Part shown: in pieces, positions 43,250 through 56,693 of the stretch | How the letters are laid out: each line of letters opens with the position of its first letter | Numbering within the stretch: position 1 is the stretch's first letter | NCBI GenBank assembly: GCA_003278125.1 | Contig: QCGX01000004.1 | Coordinates: forward strand, 27,653-91,652 | Reading direction: 5' to 3' | DNA from: Pelagibacteraceae bacterium AG-390-C22 | Lineage (GTDB): Bacteria > Pseudomonadota > Alphaproteobacteria > Pelagibacterales > Pelagibacteraceae | Length of the DNA: 64,000 nt | The notes under the pieces: model-generated | Told to the model about the DNA's origin: nothing | The model's input: the letters and a program-made list of their open reading frames with translations, nothing else | Databases searched by the model: none | Program-made: the position numbers and the translations under genes

Positions 43250-43647
43250 TGGGAAATCAAACATCACAAAGAGCTTTTAGTCAGAGACAATTAAGAGTTG
43301 GAGAGTTGGTTAAACAAAATTTAGGAGAGCTATTTATTAGAAATGAAGCTAAAATTCCATTGATTAATTCGAAACTAATTACTGTAACCGAGGTTAGAAT
43401 GACACCAGACTTAAAAACAGCTAGAGTTTATGTAATACCTCTAGGCGGCATAGATATGAAAGAAACAGTTAGAGCCTTGACGGAATACTCTCATCTTGTT
43501 AGAAAAGCGCTGTCTAAAAGGTTAGATATTAAGTTTCTTCCTAAACTTACATTTGTTGAAGATAACTCATTTGAATATGCTGAAAAGATTGAAAAAATTA
43601 TAAAAAAAATAAAGATTAATGATACAGAAAAAAAAAGATATAATTAA
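43249..43647 (+). CDS. rbfA: Ribosome-binding factor A
   Basis: SQRQLRVGELVKQNLGEL; VRMTPDLKTARVYVIPLGG. Confidence 0.93.
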   Translation: MGNQTSQRAFSQRQLRVGELVKQNLGELFIRNEAKIPLINSKLITVTEVRMTPDLKTARVYVIPLGGIDMKETVRALTEYSHLVRKALSKRLDIKFLPKLTFVEDNSFEYAEKIEKIIKKIKINDTEKKRYN

Positions 43648-43879
43648 GTCATTAGCGATCCATAATAAGGATGTAGGATCTACGGAGATACAGATTGGGT
43701 TATTAACTGATAAAATATCAAAACTCTCAGATCATTTTAAAAAGTTTAAGAAAGACAAACATTCAACATTAGGATTAACAAAATCCGTTAATAAAAGAAA
43801 AAAACTTCTAGTTTATCTTAAAAAGAAAAATTCAGATTCATATCAAAAAATAATAAAACAATTAAATTTAAGGAAATAA
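43619..43879 (+). CDS. rpsO: 30S ribosomal protein S15
   Basis: [52 protein letters not shown]. Confidence 0.96.
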   Translation: MIQKKKDIIKSLAIHNKDVGSTEIQIGLLTDKISKLSDHFKKFKKDKHSTLGLTKSVNKRKKLLVYLKKKNSDSYQKIIKQLNLRK

Positions 43880-45951
43880 TGTTCAAGATTCATAAAGAAG
43901 AAATCGAAATTAATGGAAAAAAAATAACTTTAGAAACAGGAAAAATTGCTAGGCAAGCAGACGGAGCGATTATTGCTACTTGTGGTGAAACAATGGTAAT
44001 AGCTACTGCTGTGGGCGCTAAGAATTTAAAAGATGGGCAGGATTATTTTCCATTATCAGTAAATTACCAAGAAAAATATTATGCAGCAGGAAAAATACCT
44101 GGGGGATATTTTAAAAGAGAAGCAAGACCTACTGAAGCAGAAACTTTAATTTCCAGATTAATTGATAGACCAATTAGACCATTATTTCCATCAAGCTTTA
44201 TGAATGAGGTTCAGTTATTGCCTACCGTGCTATCTTACGATGGGGAAAATCAACCAGATATTTTATCTATAATTGCTTCATCCGCAGCATTAGCTATATC
44301 CGGACTGCCTTTCCAAGGGCCAATTGCTGCAAGTAGAGTTGGATATAAAGATGGAAAATATTTATTAAATCCTTCTCCAAAAGAATTGCTTGACTCTGAA
44401 TTAGATTTAGTTGTGGCAGGCACAAAAGATGCAGTTCTAATGGTAGAGTCAGAAACAACAGGACTAAGTGAAAAAATCATGTTGGACGCAGTAAAGTTTG
44501 GACACGAAAATTTTTTACCTGCAATCAAAGCAATTGAAAGTTTAGCTAAAAAAGCTGGAAAACCTAAATGGGAAATAGAAGAAATAGATCACTCAGAAAT
44601 TAAAAAGAAAATTGCTGGTACTTTTGAGAAAGATTTAAGAAAAGCTTTCCAAGAAACTGATAAAAAGAAAAGATCAGCCGCTATTTCTGAAATAGACACT
44701 AAATGTAAAGAGATGTTCGCAGAAGATGAGAATATAACTGAGAATCAAGCAATGGCTCAATTAAAGTCACTGGAAAAAGATATAGTTAGAACAGCAATTT
44801 TAAAAGATAAGAAAAGAATTGACGGTAGAGGTCTTGCAGATGTGAGACAAATTAAATGTGAGGTAAGCGTATTACCTAGAACACATGGATCAGCCTTATT
44901 TACAAGAGGAGAGACTCAAGCTTTAGTAGTTACTACATTAGGTATGGCAGATGATGAACAAAGATTAGAAAGTCTTGACGGAATGCAAAGATCAAATTTT
45001 ATGCTCCATTATAATTTTCCTCCATTTTCAGTAGGTGAATGTGGAAGAATAGGTACTGGCAGAAGAGAAATAGGACATGGTAAATTAGCTTGGAGAGCTA
45101 TCAAGTCGTCTTTACCAAAAAAAGAAAATTTTCCTTACACTTTAAGAGTTGTTTCTGAAATTACAGAGTCAAATGGATCATCCTCAATGGCAACAGTTTG
45201 TGGGACTTCATTATCATTAATGGATGCAGGAGTGCCTATAAAAGAACCAGTAGCAGGAATAGCTATGGGTTTGATCAAAGAGGGAGATAAATTTTCAGTA
45301 TTGTCAGATATTTTAGGAGATGAAGATCATTTAGGTGATATGGATTTTAAGGTAGCCGGAACTAAAGATGGTATCACCTCTCTTCAAATGGATATTAAGA
45401 TTACAGGAATTACATTTGAAATTATGGAAAAGGCTTTGGATCAAGCTAAAGCTGGAAGAGAACATATCTTAGGAGAGATGAATAAAGCCTTAAAATCTTC
45501 AAGAAAAGAATTCTCAAAACACACTCCTAAAATGGAAACAATAAAAGTGGATAAAAAAGATATTGCAACAGTTATAGGGAAAGGTGGAGCAACAATTAGA
45601 GAAATAGTTGAGACTTCAGGAGCAAAAGTAGACGTAAAAGATACAGGAGAAGTTACCGTTGCAGCTCCAGATGAAGAGTCAAGAAACAAAGCATTAGAAT
45701 TTATTAAAAGTCTTATAGCAAAACCAGAAATGGGAAAAATTTATAAAGGCAAAGTGGTTAAGATTATGGAATTTGGAGCTTTTGTGAATTTTCTAGGAAA
45801 ACAAGATGGTTTAGTTCATATTTCAGAACTTGCAACAAAAAGAGTTGCAAAAGTAGGTGATGTTGTAAAAGAAGGAGACGAAGTTTCTGTAAAAGTTGTA
45901 GGTTTTGACAGAGGCAAAGTAAAATTATCTATCAAGCAAGCCGTAGCTTAA
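43879..45951 (+). CDS. pnp: Polyribonucleotide nucleotidyltransferase
   Basis: PNPase core, KH ([13 protein letters not shown]), S1 ([16 protein letters not shown]). Confidence 0.99.
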   Translation: MFKIHKEEIEINGKKITLETGKIARQADGAIIATCGETMVIATAVGAKNLKDGQDYFPLSVNYQEKYYAAGKIPGGYFKREARPTEAETLISRLIDRPIRPLFPSSFMNEVQLLPTVLSYDGENQPDILSIIASSAALAISGLPFQGPIAASRVGYKDGKYLLNPSPKELLDSELDLVVAGTKDAVLMVESETTGLSEKIMLDAVKFGHENFLPAIKAIESLAKKAGKPKWEIEEIDHSEIKKKIAGTFEKDLRKAFQETDKKKRSAAISEIDTKCKEMFAEDENITENQAMAQLKSLEKDIVRTAILKDKKRIDGRGLADVRQIKCEVSVLPRTHGSALFTRGETQALVVTTLGMADDEQRLESLDGMQRSNFMLHYNFPPFSVGECGRIGTGRREIGHGKLAWRAIKSSLPKKENFPYTLRVVSEITESNGSSSMATVCGTSLSLMDAGVPIKEPVAGIAMGLIKEGDKFSVLSDILGDEDHLGDMDFKVAGTKDGITSLQMDIKITGITFEIMEKALDQAKAGREHILGEMNKALKSSRKEFSKHTPKMETIKVDKKDIATVIGKGGATIREIVETSGAKVDVKDTGEVTVAAPDEESRNKALEFIKSLIAKPEMGKIYKGKVVKIMEFGAFVNFLGKQDGLVHISELATKRVAKVGDVVKEGDEVSVKVVGFDRGKVKLSIKQAVA

Positions 45952-45955
45952 AGTC

Positions 45956-46471
45956 TTAAATCTTATATTCAAAATTTTGAGTTTTCTCATTTACTTGAAG
46001 TTCAAAAGCACCGTTACGTAAATGAAAATTTCTAGCCATGTCAGTCAAGGGAGATAAAGTTACCAATCTATTTAAATGATTAGACTGTTTAATTTTTTTA
46101 AATACTTCTTTAACGATTAATTTACCCCCACCTTTTTTCTTAGACCAAACCGTGTAGGCAATCGCTATCTTACCTGTTTTCTGGTCTCTTAGAGCACTTT
46201 GTAAATGCGCATCTTTGGTCATTAAATCCAATTCTTCAACGGTCTTAGGAATATCATTTGTAAATCCAAAACACATAATTGCACAAATTTCTTTTTTAAA
46301 TTTAACTCCATAGATTTTACGTCCATATTCAGTTCTAAATTTAACATCAAGCTCAGGTCTAACAGGATCTTCACTAACATTACATGTTTCTAATTCGATT
46401 AATTCAGCTCCTTTTACCCAGTCAAAAAAGTTTCCTATTTTTTCTTTTACCTTTAAATTAAATTTTTTCAT
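45956..46471 (-). CDS. Conserved hypothetical, possibly GNAT-like acyltransferase fold
   Basis: 171-aa ORF; C-term LSPLTDMARNFHLRNGAFELQVNEKTQNFEY is weakly acetyltransferase-like. Confidence 0.5.
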   Translation of the reverse strand: MKKFNLKVKEKIGNFFDWVKGAELIELETCNVSEDPVRPELDVKFRTEYGRKIYGVKFKKEICAIMCFGFTNDIPKTVEELDLMTKDAHLQSALRDQKTGKIAIAYTVWSKKKGGGKLIVKEVFKKIKQSNHLNRLVTLSPLTDMARNFHLRNGAFELQVNEKTQNFEYKI

Positions 46472-46550
46472 TTTAATCTCAAATTGATAAAGTTTTTTAT
46501 TTTATCTTATAATTGTTATGATTTTATTTCAGATATGCAATTTTTGCAGG

Positions 46551-47336
46551 TTAAGAAATATTTTTAGGATCAGGCATTCCTACTTTGTTATAACCAGCAT
46601 CAACATAATGAATTTCTCCTGTAACTCCAGACGCAAGATCACTTAATAGGTAAAGAGCAGAATTTCCTACGTCATTTATGTCTACATTTCTTTTTAAAAA
46701 AGAATGATCTTCGTTCCATTTGTATAAAAATTTTGCGTCTCCTATAGCAGAAGCAGCAAGGGTTTTAATAGGCCCTGCACTAATTGCATTTACTCTAATT
46801 CCTTTTGAGCCAAGATCTCTCGCTAAGTACTTTACGCTTGCCTCAAGCGCAGATTTACAAACACCCATTACATTATAATTTGGAATAGCTTTATTAGACT
46901 CATAAGTTAAAGTAAGCATGCTTCCACCTTTTTTCATTATTTTTGAAGCTTCTTTAGCGATTTCAGTAAATGAAAAACATGATACTAACATGCTTTTTAA
47001 AAAATTTTCTCTTGTTGTATTTAAATATTCTCCTGAAAGTTCTGATTTATCTGAGAAAGCTATAGCATGGACAACAAAATCAATCTGTCCCCACTTTGCT
47101 TTGATGTCTTCAAAAAGTTTAATAACTTCATCTTTATTTTCTACATTACAACTTAGTGTGAATTCAGAATTTAAAGATTTAGCCAATGGTATCACTCTTT
47201 TTTTCAAGGCATCTCCAAGATATGTAAATGCTAATTCAGCTCCAGACCCAGCAAGTTTTTGAGATATTCCCCAAGCAATCGATCGCTCATTTGCAACACC
47301 CATAATTAGTCCTTTTTTACCTTTAACTAGACTCAT
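46551..47336 (-). CDS. fabI: Enoyl-ACP reductase (NADH)
   Basis: GKKGLIMGVANERSIAWGI; YNVMGVCKSALEASVKYLARDLG. Confidence 0.97.
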   Translation of the reverse strand: MSLVKGKKGLIMGVANERSIAWGISQKLAGSGAELAFTYLGDALKKRVIPLAKSLNSEFTLSCNVENKDEVIKLFEDIKAKWGQIDFVVHAIAFSDKSELSGEYLNTTRENFLKSMLVSCFSFTEIAKEASKIMKKGGSMLTLTYESNKAIPNYNVMGVCKSALEASVKYLARDLGSKGIRVNAISAGPIKTLAASAIGDAKFLYKWNEDHSFLKRNVDINDVGNSALYLLSDLASGVTGEIHYVDAGYNKVGMPDPKNIS

Positions 47337-48548
47337 TTATACCTTTTCAAAAATTAATGTTGCATTTGTTCCACCAAATCCAAAGCTATTTGACATAACA
47401 GAATTTAAACTTACTTCTTTTTCAGTTTTATTTATTATTGGAAATTTTTTTGCTTCTTCGTCCATTTCATTAATATTAGCTGATCCGGTTATAAAATTAT
47501 TTTTCATCATAATCAAACTATAGATAGCTTCATGAACAGATGCAGCACCTAAAGGATGTCCAGATAAAGATTTAGTTGAACTTATTTTTGGAATTTTTTC
47601 TTTAAATGTCTCACCTATGGCTTTTAATTCTGTGATATCTCCAACCGGGGTAGAAGTTCCATGAGTGTTAATATAATCTATTTTATTCTTAGATGTTTGT
47701 AATGCCATCTGCATACACCTTACAGCCCCTTCTCCAGAGGGAGCCACCATATCATATCCATCAGACGTAGCTCCATATCCTGTTATTTCTGCATAAATTT
47801 TAGCTCCTCTTGCTTTCGCATGCTCATATTCCTCAAGAACTAAAACCCCACCTCCTCCAGCAATAACAAATCCATCTCTTGTTTTATCATATGCTCTTGA
47901 AGCTTTTTCTGGAGTGTCATTATATTTTGAAGATAAAGCTGTCATAGCATCAAACATCGCAGTCATAGCCCAATGTAATTCCTCGCTTCCTCCTGCAAAC
48001 ATAATCTTTTGTTTACCTGATTGAATTAACTCAACAGAATTTCCTATGCAATGCCCGCTGGTAGCACAAGCTGAGCTCATTGTATAATTTACTCCTTTTA
48101 TCTTAAATGGAACAGCTAAAGTTGCTGAAGCTGTACTAGCCATAGTTCTTGGAACTATAAATGGTCCCATTAATTTTGGAGTTTTTGCTCTAGTTTTATC
48201 TGCAGCTAGAATCACATTTTCTATTGAAGGACCACCTGAACCCATAACAATTCCAGTTGAAACATTACTTACATCTTTTTCTTCTAAACCTGAGTCTTTC
48301 ACAGCCTCTTTCATAGCAATGTAATTATAGGCCGATCCTGATCCCATAAATCTAATAGTTTTTCTATCAACATGATCTTGAAGGTTGATATTAGGTTTTC
48401 CGTGTATATGGCTCTTTAAATTATGTTCTTTGTACTCTTCACAAAAAGATATTCCTGATTTTGAGTTCAGAAGTGATTGATAAACCTCGTCTTGGCTATT
48501 TCCTAAACAAGATACTATTCCTATACCAGTTACTACTACTCTTTTCAT
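47337..48548 (-). CDS. fabB: Beta-ketoacyl-ACP synthase I
   Basis: [45 protein letters not shown]. Confidence 0.97.
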   Translation of the reverse strand: MKRVVVTGIGIVSCLGNSQDEVYQSLLNSKSGISFCEEYKEHNLKSHIHGKPNINLQDHVDRKTIRFMGSGSAYNYIAMKEAVKDSGLEEKDVSNVSTGIVMGSGGPSIENVILAADKTRAKTPKLMGPFIVPRTMASTASATLAVPFKIKGVNYTMSSACATSGHCIGNSVELIQSGKQKIMFAGGSEELHWAMTAMFDAMTALSSKYNDTPEKASRAYDKTRDGFVIAGGGGVLVLEEYEHAKARGAKIYAEITGYGATSDGYDMVAPSGEGAVRCMQMALQTSKNKIDYINTHGTSTPVGDITELKAIGETFKEKIPKISSTKSLSGHPLGAASVHEAIYSLIMMKNNFITGSANINEMDEEAKKFPIINKTEKEVSLNSVMSNSFGFGGTNATLIFEKV

Positions 48549-49048
48549 GATTTAAACAAACCTACTTTTAAATTTTCTGCGTTGTAAATTATCTTTCCAT
48601 CTATACTCAGTATACCATTTGCAAGACCAACTGTAGCACCTTCTTTTTTTAAAATTCTTTTCATATTTATTTCATAAGTTGCTTTTTTGGCTTTTTTTAG
48701 CACCTCTCCAGTAAATTTTACAGAGTTAACACCTAAAGCTCTTCCTTTTCCCGGCTCACCTATCCAACCTAAGTAAAAGCCAACTAATTGCCACATTGCA
48801 TCTAGGCCTAAACAACCTGGCATTACAGGATCGTTTTTAAAATGACAATCAAAAAACCATAGATTATTTTTTATATCTAACTCAGCTTTAATAAATCCTT
48901 TTTTAAATTCACCTATATCTCGTTTAATTTCTGTAATTCTATCGAACATTAACATAGGAGGTAAAGGAAGTTTTGCATTACCCTCACCAAATAATTCACC
49001 ATTTGCACAAGCAATTAATTCGTCGTAATTAAAACTGTTTTTTTGCAT
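48545..49048 (-). CDS. fabA: 3-hydroxydecanoyl-ACP dehydratase
   Basis: [30 protein letters not shown]. Confidence 0.97.
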   Translation of the reverse strand: MQKNSFNYDELIACANGELFGEGNAKLPLPPMLMFDRITEIKRDIGEFKKGFIKAELDIKNNLWFFDCHFKNDPVMPGCLGLDAMWQLVGFYLGWIGEPGKGRALGVNSVKFTGEVLKKAKKATYEINMKRILKKEGATVGLANGILSIDGKIIYNAENLKVGLFKS

Positions 49049-49074
49049 AGATTAAGTTAATAGTTTTTACTTGA

Positions 49075-49096
49075 TTTATATACAATTTTATATAAA
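49075..49096. repeat. AT-rich dyad in fabA/irr divergent regulatory region
   Basis: TTTATATA-CAATTT-TATATAAA, 8-bp perfect arms (low complexity). Confidence 0.4.
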
Positions 49097-49138
49097 TAAT
49101 TATAAAAATTTTTAAATACTTCTAAAAAGCTATTGTTT

Positions 49139-49552
49139 ATGCAACAAAAAAAAGAAATTATAAATAAATTAAGATCTTCTAACCTTAGACCAACTAAACA
49201 AAGAATTTTAATAGCTAAGAAACTATTTGATAGAAAAGAAACTTTTCACTTTACCGCTGAAACTCTAAATAAAGAAATAAATAGAAAAGGGCAAAATAAA
49301 ATTTCTTTAGCAACTATCTACAACACAGTTGAAGCCTTTAAAAGAGCTGGACACATAAGAGAAATCTTAACTAATAATTGCAAAAGTTATTATGATACGA
49401 ACATAAAGTCGCACCATCATTTTTATGACCCTGACTCAAAAAAACTAACTGATATTGATTATCAAGAAGTTATTATGAAAAAAATTCCAAATCCGCCAAA
49501 AGGAAAAAAGATTAAAGATTTAGAGGTTGTAATCAGTTTACAAAAAAAATAA
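49139..49552 (+). CDS. irr: Irr-type Fur family regulator
   Basis: NLRPTKQRILIAKKLF, ISLATIYNTVEAFKRAGHIRE, SYYDTNIKSHHHFYDP; next to fabA. ATG 49139 preferred over TTG 49133. Confidence 0.85.
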   Translation: MQQKKEIINKLRSSNLRPTKQRILIAKKLFDRKETFHFTAETLNKEINRKGQNKISLATIYNTVEAFKRAGHIREILTNNCKSYYDTNIKSHHHFYDPDSKKLTDIDYQEVIMKKIPNPPKGKKIKDLEVVISLQKK

Positions 49553-49559
49553 TTTCATA

Positions 49560-51772
<2,213 letters not shown>

Positions 51773-51799
51773 AGCTAACTAACTATTAACTAAGGTATA

Positions 51800-52039
51800 A
51801 TGTTAAAATTAATAATAATTTATGAAATAAGTTTTGTACTATTTTGGAACATTTTATATCATTCCAACTCAGGCGTAGAAAACTGGTTTGAAGAAAAAAT
51901 TTTATCAGCAATATATACTGTTTTATCTACAATGGCTTTAGGTTTTGCAGCTGTTTATGTTATATATATTACTGCTAAGATATCTGGTCTATTAGATAAA
52001 GTTAAAAAAATCAGAGATCCAAGGAGGGATGTATCTTAA
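51800..52039 (+). CDS. Small two-TM hypothetical protein
   Basis: 79 aa, two hydrophobic segments, overlaps next start by 1 nt (TAATG). Confidence 0.65.
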   Translation: MLKLIIIYEISFVLFWNILYHSNSGVENWFEEKILSAIYTVLSTMALGFAAVYVIYITAKISGLLDKVKKIRDPRRDVS

Positions 52040-52281
52040 TGACAGAATTAACGCAGGGTATTTTTTCAACTGCAAAATCTATTTATAAGAATAACAAAGG
52101 ATCAATTCTTAGAACAATAATCTACACAATTGGTCACTTTGCGATAGCAATAATTGTCTTAATGTCCATAGCAGATGTTTCTTTTACGGTTGCCTTGACA
52201 GATGCTATCGTTGAACCCCTAGCGAATGCAGTTTGGTATTTTCTTTTAGATAAATTCTGGGCTTCAAAAGTAAAAAATTAA
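52039..52281 (+). CDS. DUF2061 family membrane protein
   Basis: IIYTIGHFAIAIIVLMSIADVSFTVALTDAIVEPLANAVWYFLLDKFW. Confidence 0.85.
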   Translation: MTELTQGIFSTAKSIYKNNKGSILRTIIYTIGHFAIAIIVLMSIADVSFTVALTDAIVEPLANAVWYFLLDKFWASKVKN

Positions 52282-52724
52282 AGACGTCCCCACAAACTAT
52301 CTTTTTTCAACCAACCTTTGTATTTATCTGATTTAGCTTTACACCAGTATTCTTTGCATTTTAAAATTTTTGTAAGTCGTCCTTTTTTAAGTATAGCTAA
52401 GGGTTTTGAATAAATAGTAGGATTTTTGAACATTATTAATTTATCATCGATCACTATTGCAGCTTTTTTCTTCGATAGCTGAGAAATATGTATCCAACCA
52501 GTATTATTTTCGTGATCTCTAATTTTTCTGAAATTATCAGATTGATCTTGAATCAACACTGGTAAAAATTTTTTTTTGTAAAAAATTTTTACTGGATATT
52601 CACGGGATGGGCCTTGTCTAAGATTTACTTTGTTGTATCTTAAAGTTAAAAAATATTCATCTTGAGAAAAGCTATATCTTTCAAAAAATAAAATACTATA
52701 AATAATAATAGCTATTCTTAACAT
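52278..52724 (-). CDS. SH3-domain periplasmic protein
   Basis: Signal-like N-terminus; VNLRQGPSREYPVKIFYKK...GWIHISQL; GWLKKDSLWG. Confidence 0.8.
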   Translation of the reverse strand: MLRIAIIIYSILFFERYSFSQDEYFLTLRYNKVNLRQGPSREYPVKIFYKKKFLPVLIQDQSDNFRKIRDHENNTGWIHISQLSKKKAAIVIDDKLIMFKNPTIYSKPLAILKKGRLTKILKCKEYWCKAKSDKYKGWLKKDSLWGRL

Positions 52725-53467
52725 TTATTTATACATTTTGGATTAATAGATATTTTAGATTTTCTAAATTCAGCTTTGAAAGCATCAAATATAAGTACAT
52801 GATTGTTAAGATCATTTTTAGTATTTAAAATCGATTTTAATACCTCATTGGCTTGTAAAGAACCCATCACTCCTGCTACGGGCGAAAAAATTCCTTCGTT
52901 TTGGCAGTTATTTTCAAAGTCAGGGAGACTTGGCATAAAACATCTATAACATGGACCTTTTTTTTTAAAATTAAATTTCATGAGATGCCCATCAAATTTA
53001 CTTATAGCCGATGAAATTAATATTTTTTTATTTTTTACACAGTAATCATTAATTAAATATCTAGTATTATAATTATCTGTGCCATCACATATAATATCAA
53101 ATTTATTTAAAATTTTCTTGATATTTTTAGATGTGAGTTTTTTTTTATATGTAATAATTTTTATTTTTTTATTTATTTTGTTGATAGCTTTTTTTGCTTG
53201 ATTTACTTTAAATTTACCTATGTCATTTGGATTAAATAAAGTTTGTCTATTTAAATTTGAAATTTCAACTTTATCAAAATCTACTATTCCGATTTTTCCA
53301 ACTCCAGAAGCAGCCAAATAAGTAAGCAATGGGCATCCTAAGCCCCCTATGCCTATAATCAAAACATTTCCAGAGAATATTTTCTTTTGACCTACTAAAC
53401 CAATTTTTTTTAAAATTATTTGTTTCTCAAATCTTTTAATTTGATCAAAGTTAATTTTCATTTTCAA
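52718..53467 (-). CDS. HesA/MoeB/ThiF family E1-like adenylyltransferase
   Basis: VLIIGIGGLGCPLLTYLAASGVGKIGIVDFDKVEISNLNRQTLF. Confidence 0.93.
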   Translation of the reverse strand: MKMKINFDQIKRFEKQIILKKIGLVGQKKIFSGNVLIIGIGGLGCPLLTYLAASGVGKIGIVDFDKVEISNLNRQTLFNPNDIGKFKVNQAKKAINKINKKIKIITYKKKLTSKNIKKILNKFDIICDGTDNYNTRYLINDYCVKNKKILISSAISKFDGHLMKFNFKKKGPCYRCFMPSLPDFENNCQNEGIFSPVAGVMGSLQANEVLKSILNTKNDLNNHVLIFDAFKAEFRKSKISINPKCINKC

Positions 53468-53469
53468 AA

Positions 53470-53910
53470 TTATTTACTTCCAGTTGAGCCAAATCCACCT
53501 TTACCTCGTTCTGTTTCACTTAGGTCTTCTACTTCTTTAATTTGAGCTTGTACCACAGGACACACAACCATCTGAGCTATACGTAACCCCTTTTCTACCT
53601 TGAAAGTTTCTTGGCCCTGGTTGATCAATATTACTTTTATCTCACCTCTATAATCTGAATCAATTGTTCCTGGTGTATTTAAAACGCTTATTTTTTTTTT
53701 AGCAGCTAGACCGGACCTAGGTCGAATTTGTACCTCAAATCCTTTAGGGACTGATAATGCTAAGCCAGTAGGAATGATTGCTGTTTTACCAGGATCAATA
53801 TTAATATTACCAGCTATATTGGCTGCCAAATCCATACCAGAAGATCCAGCCGTTTCATATTTGGGTAAAGAAATTTCTTTTGATAGTCTCTTAATTAATA
53901 TTTTTGTCAT
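53470..53910 (-). CDS. dut: dUTP diphosphatase
   Basis: [48 protein letters not shown]. Confidence 0.97.
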   Translation of the reverse strand: MTKILIKRLSKEISLPKYETAGSSGMDLAANIAGNINIDPGKTAIIPTGLALSVPKGFEVQIRPRSGLAAKKKISVLNTPGTIDSDYRGEIKVILINQGQETFKVEKGLRIAQMVVCPVVQAQIKEVEDLSETERGKGGFGSTGSK

Positions 53911-55120
53911 TCGTCAAAAGTTTATCTAATATAATTTTTGCAATTGCATTAGCAATATAACTTTTTTTACTTCTTTGAATTGATTTAATTCTACCTTTTT
54001 TATCAATTATAGAAACTTCATTATACTCTGAATTAAATCCTAAGTCTTTTTTAGAAACATCATTTGCAATAATTAAATCACAATATTTTTCTTTAATTTT
54101 TTTTTTTGAGTTTTGAATTACGTTTTCTGTTTCAGCAGAAAATCCGACTACCATTTTAGGTCTAGCTTTGTTGTTTTTGCTCAAATAATCTAAAATATCA
54201 GGATTTTTTTCTAAACTCATATAATCTAAATTAGAAATACCTTTTTTAATTTTGTTTTTACTTTTACTAATCGGTTTAAAATCAGATACAGCTGCTGCAC
54301 ACACAGCTATGTCAACTGGTAGAGACTTTTTGACTTCATTTAGCATTTCCTTAGCAGAAATTATTTTTTTTATTTTCAAACCTTTAGAGTAAATAAGACT
54401 AGATGGCCCAGCTATTAATTTAGTTTTTATACCTAGTTTTTTAAGGGCTAAAGCAATCTCATATCCTTGTTTGCCGCTTGATTCATTTGAGATATATCTT
54501 ACTGGATCTAAATATTCTCTGGTTGGACCAGTAGTAACAAGAGCTTTAAATTTTTTTTTTTTAAATAAATCTTTTTGATGAAAATAATTTTTTAAATATG
54601 AATAAATTTGTCTTGGACTTGACATCTTTCCTTCTCCATACTCTCCACAAGCCATTTCACCTTTTTCAGGACCAATGAAATAATAACCATAGTCTTGCAG
54701 AGTCTTTAAATTTCTTTGAGTTGCTTTGTGAAGCCACATTCGAACGTTCATCGCTGGAACTAAAAGAACATCTTTGTTAGAGGCTAACAAAACTGTTGTA
54801 GCTAGATCTTCTGCCTTACCTATGCTTAGTTTTGTCATGAAGTTTGCTGTTGTTGGCAAAACGATAATTAGATCTGCCCATCTTGATAATGATATATGAT
54901 CTATTTCAGCTTCGCTATTTTTATCAAAAATATCTTCAAAGGTCTTATTTTTTGTAAGAGTTGTAATTGAGAGCGGTGTAACAAATTCTTTACCACTTTT
55001 AGTTAGAATAGTTTTTACATTAACATTATTCTTTTTTAATAGTCTTATTAAATCAAGAGCTTTATAAGCAGATATGCCACCCCCAATAACTATTAAAATT
55101 TTTTTATTTTTTAATGACAT
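53891..55120 (-). CDS. coaBC: Bifunctional phosphopantothenoylcysteine decarboxylase/synthase
   Basis: [46 protein letters not shown]. Confidence 0.96.
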   Translation of the reverse strand: MSLKNKKILIVIGGGISAYKALDLIRLLKKNNVNVKTILTKSGKEFVTPLSITTLTKNKTFEDIFDKNSEAEIDHISLSRWADLIIVLPTTANFMTKLSIGKAEDLATTVLLASNKDVLLVPAMNVRMWLHKATQRNLKTLQDYGYYFIGPEKGEMACGEYGEGKMSSPRQIYSYLKNYFHQKDLFKKKKFKALVTTGPTREYLDPVRYISNESSGKQGYEIALALKKLGIKTKLIAGPSSLIYSKGLKIKKIISAKEMLNEVKKSLPVDIAVCAAAVSDFKPISKSKNKIKKGISNLDYMSLEKNPDILDYLSKNNKARPKMVVGFSAETENVIQNSKKKIKEKYCDLIIANDVSKKDLGFNSEYNEVSIIDKKGRIKSIQRSKKSYIANAIAKIILDKLLTNDKNIN

Positions 55121-55127
55121 TATCTAA

Positions 55128-56693
55128 TTAAAATACTAATAGAATAACAATTACAATACCAAAAAAACCTATAATCAAATTGTTTCTAAAATTTTTTAAC
55201 CTCATTTGTTCGATCTCTAGGTTTTTGTTATTTCTTAACCCTATATTTAGTTTTCCTTCAGCCATTAACTGAAGAGCATAATTAGCCTTATCCATAAGAT
55301 CTGGAAAATCAGGGACTCTTTTTAATATCTCCGCAGAAGTATTAATGGCAGTATCCAAGGTAGACTTTGGGCTTTTCATATCTTTTAACCAATCTTCTAA
55401 AACAGGTCTAGAAACTTGCCAAATATTAGTTTCAGGATAGAGCTTTCTAGCAACTCCTTCTACTACAACCATAGTTTTTTGTAAAAGAAGTAAAGGAGTT
55501 TGTGTTGGCATATTAAATTTTTCAGTAATTTCAAAAAGTTGAGCCAATAGATTGCCTCCTGATATATCTTTAATAGATTGACCAAAGATTGGTTCTCCAA
55601 CTGATCTCAAAGCCTGCGCAAATTCATCTTTGGAGGCATTTTGCGGAACAAGACCTGCCTGAAAATGGACTTCGGCTACTTTTACATAATCTCTCTGAAT
55701 AAAACCATATAAAATTTCAGCTAAAAATTTTCTATTGTTTTTATCTAATCTTCCCATTATGCCAAAATCTACAGGTATAATATTTCCTTGTTTATCAACA
55801 AATAAATTTCCTTGATGCATATCTCCATGAAAAAAACCATCCCTTATAGCTTGTTTTAAAAAATGTTGAATTAAGTTTTCAGCAAGGAATTTTAAATCAA
55901 TACCAATTTCTTTAAGTTTTTTATGTTCTCGTATAGATATTCCATCTACTTTATCCAGAGCTAGGACTTTTTTAGTGGTATAATTCCAGTATATTTTAGG
56001 CACATTAAAACGATTGTCGTTTTTAGTGTTTTCATATAATTCACTTGCGGCTGCAGCCTCAAATCTTAAATCCATCTCAATATTTGTAATTTCTCGTAAT
56101 AAATGAACTACCTCAACCAATTTAAGTCTTTTTGCTTTTGAAAAGGTATTTTCAATTATATAAGCAAACAACATTAAAGCATCCAACTCTTCATTAAATA
56201 ATTTTTCTATATTTGGTCTTAAAATTTTAATTGCAACTTCTCTATTTTCATTTGCTTCTTTTATTTTTGCTATATGAACTTGAGCGATTGAAGCAGCCGC
56301 TATGGGTTCACTTAACTCCAAAATATTTTTATATTGAGTCTCTCCTACTTCTTTTTTTATAATTTTTTTTGCCTCATAAGTATCAAATGCAGGAAGTTTA
56401 TCTTGCAATTTTTCTAAATTATCCGCTAACTCTTCACCAATGATATCAGGTCTTGTTGCTAGAAATTGGCCGAGTTTGATAAAAGTGGTGCCCATGTCCT
56501 CTAGCGCCAAACAAAGTTTTTCTCCAGGTTTTTTTTGATTATTCACCAATTTTTTTTCAGATCCTATTGAAATTAAATTAAAAAAAATATTTATAGTTAC
56601 AGGTAAAGTGTATATTTGGTTTATAGTATCTATAGCTCCAGAAGTGGACAATTTTCTTGCAATTTTAAACAACTGAAAAATTCTCTTAAACAT
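55128..56693 (-). CDS. ubiB: UbiB-type ABC1 kinase-like ubiquinone biosynthesis protein
   Basis: EDMGTTFIKLGQFLATRPDIIG; AAASIAQVHIAK; GFFHGDMHQGNLFVD. Confidence 0.96.
   Translation of the reverse strand: MFKRIFQLFKIARKLSTSGAIDTINQIYTLPVTINIFFNLISIGSEKKLVNNQKKPGEKLCLALEDMGTTFIKLGQFLATRPDIIGEELADNLEKLQDKLPAFDTYEAKKIIKKEVGETQYKNILELSEPIAAASIAQVHIAKIKEANENREVAIKILRPNIEKLFNEELDALMLFAYIIENTFSKAKRLKLVEVVHLLREITNIEMDLRFEAAAASELYENTKNDNRFNVPKIYWNYTTKKVLALDKVDGISIREHKKLKEIGIDLKFLAENLIQHFLKQAIRDGFFHGDMHQGNLFVDKQGNIIPVDFGIMGRLDKNNRKFLAEILYGFIQRDYVKVAEVHFQAGLVPQNASKDEFAQALRSVGEPIFGQSIKDISGGNLLAQLFEITEKFNMPTQTPLLLLQKTMVVVEGVARKLYPETNIWQVSRPVLEDWLKDMKSPKSTLDTAINTSAEILKRVPDFPDLMDKANYALQLMAEGKLNIGLRNNKNLEIEQMRLKNFRNNLIIGFFGIVIVILLVF

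Noticed and set aside
43619-43647. Programmed frameshift between rbfA and rpsO
   Set aside because: Overlap with independent ATG is adequately explained by translational coupling; no convincing slippery site plus structure
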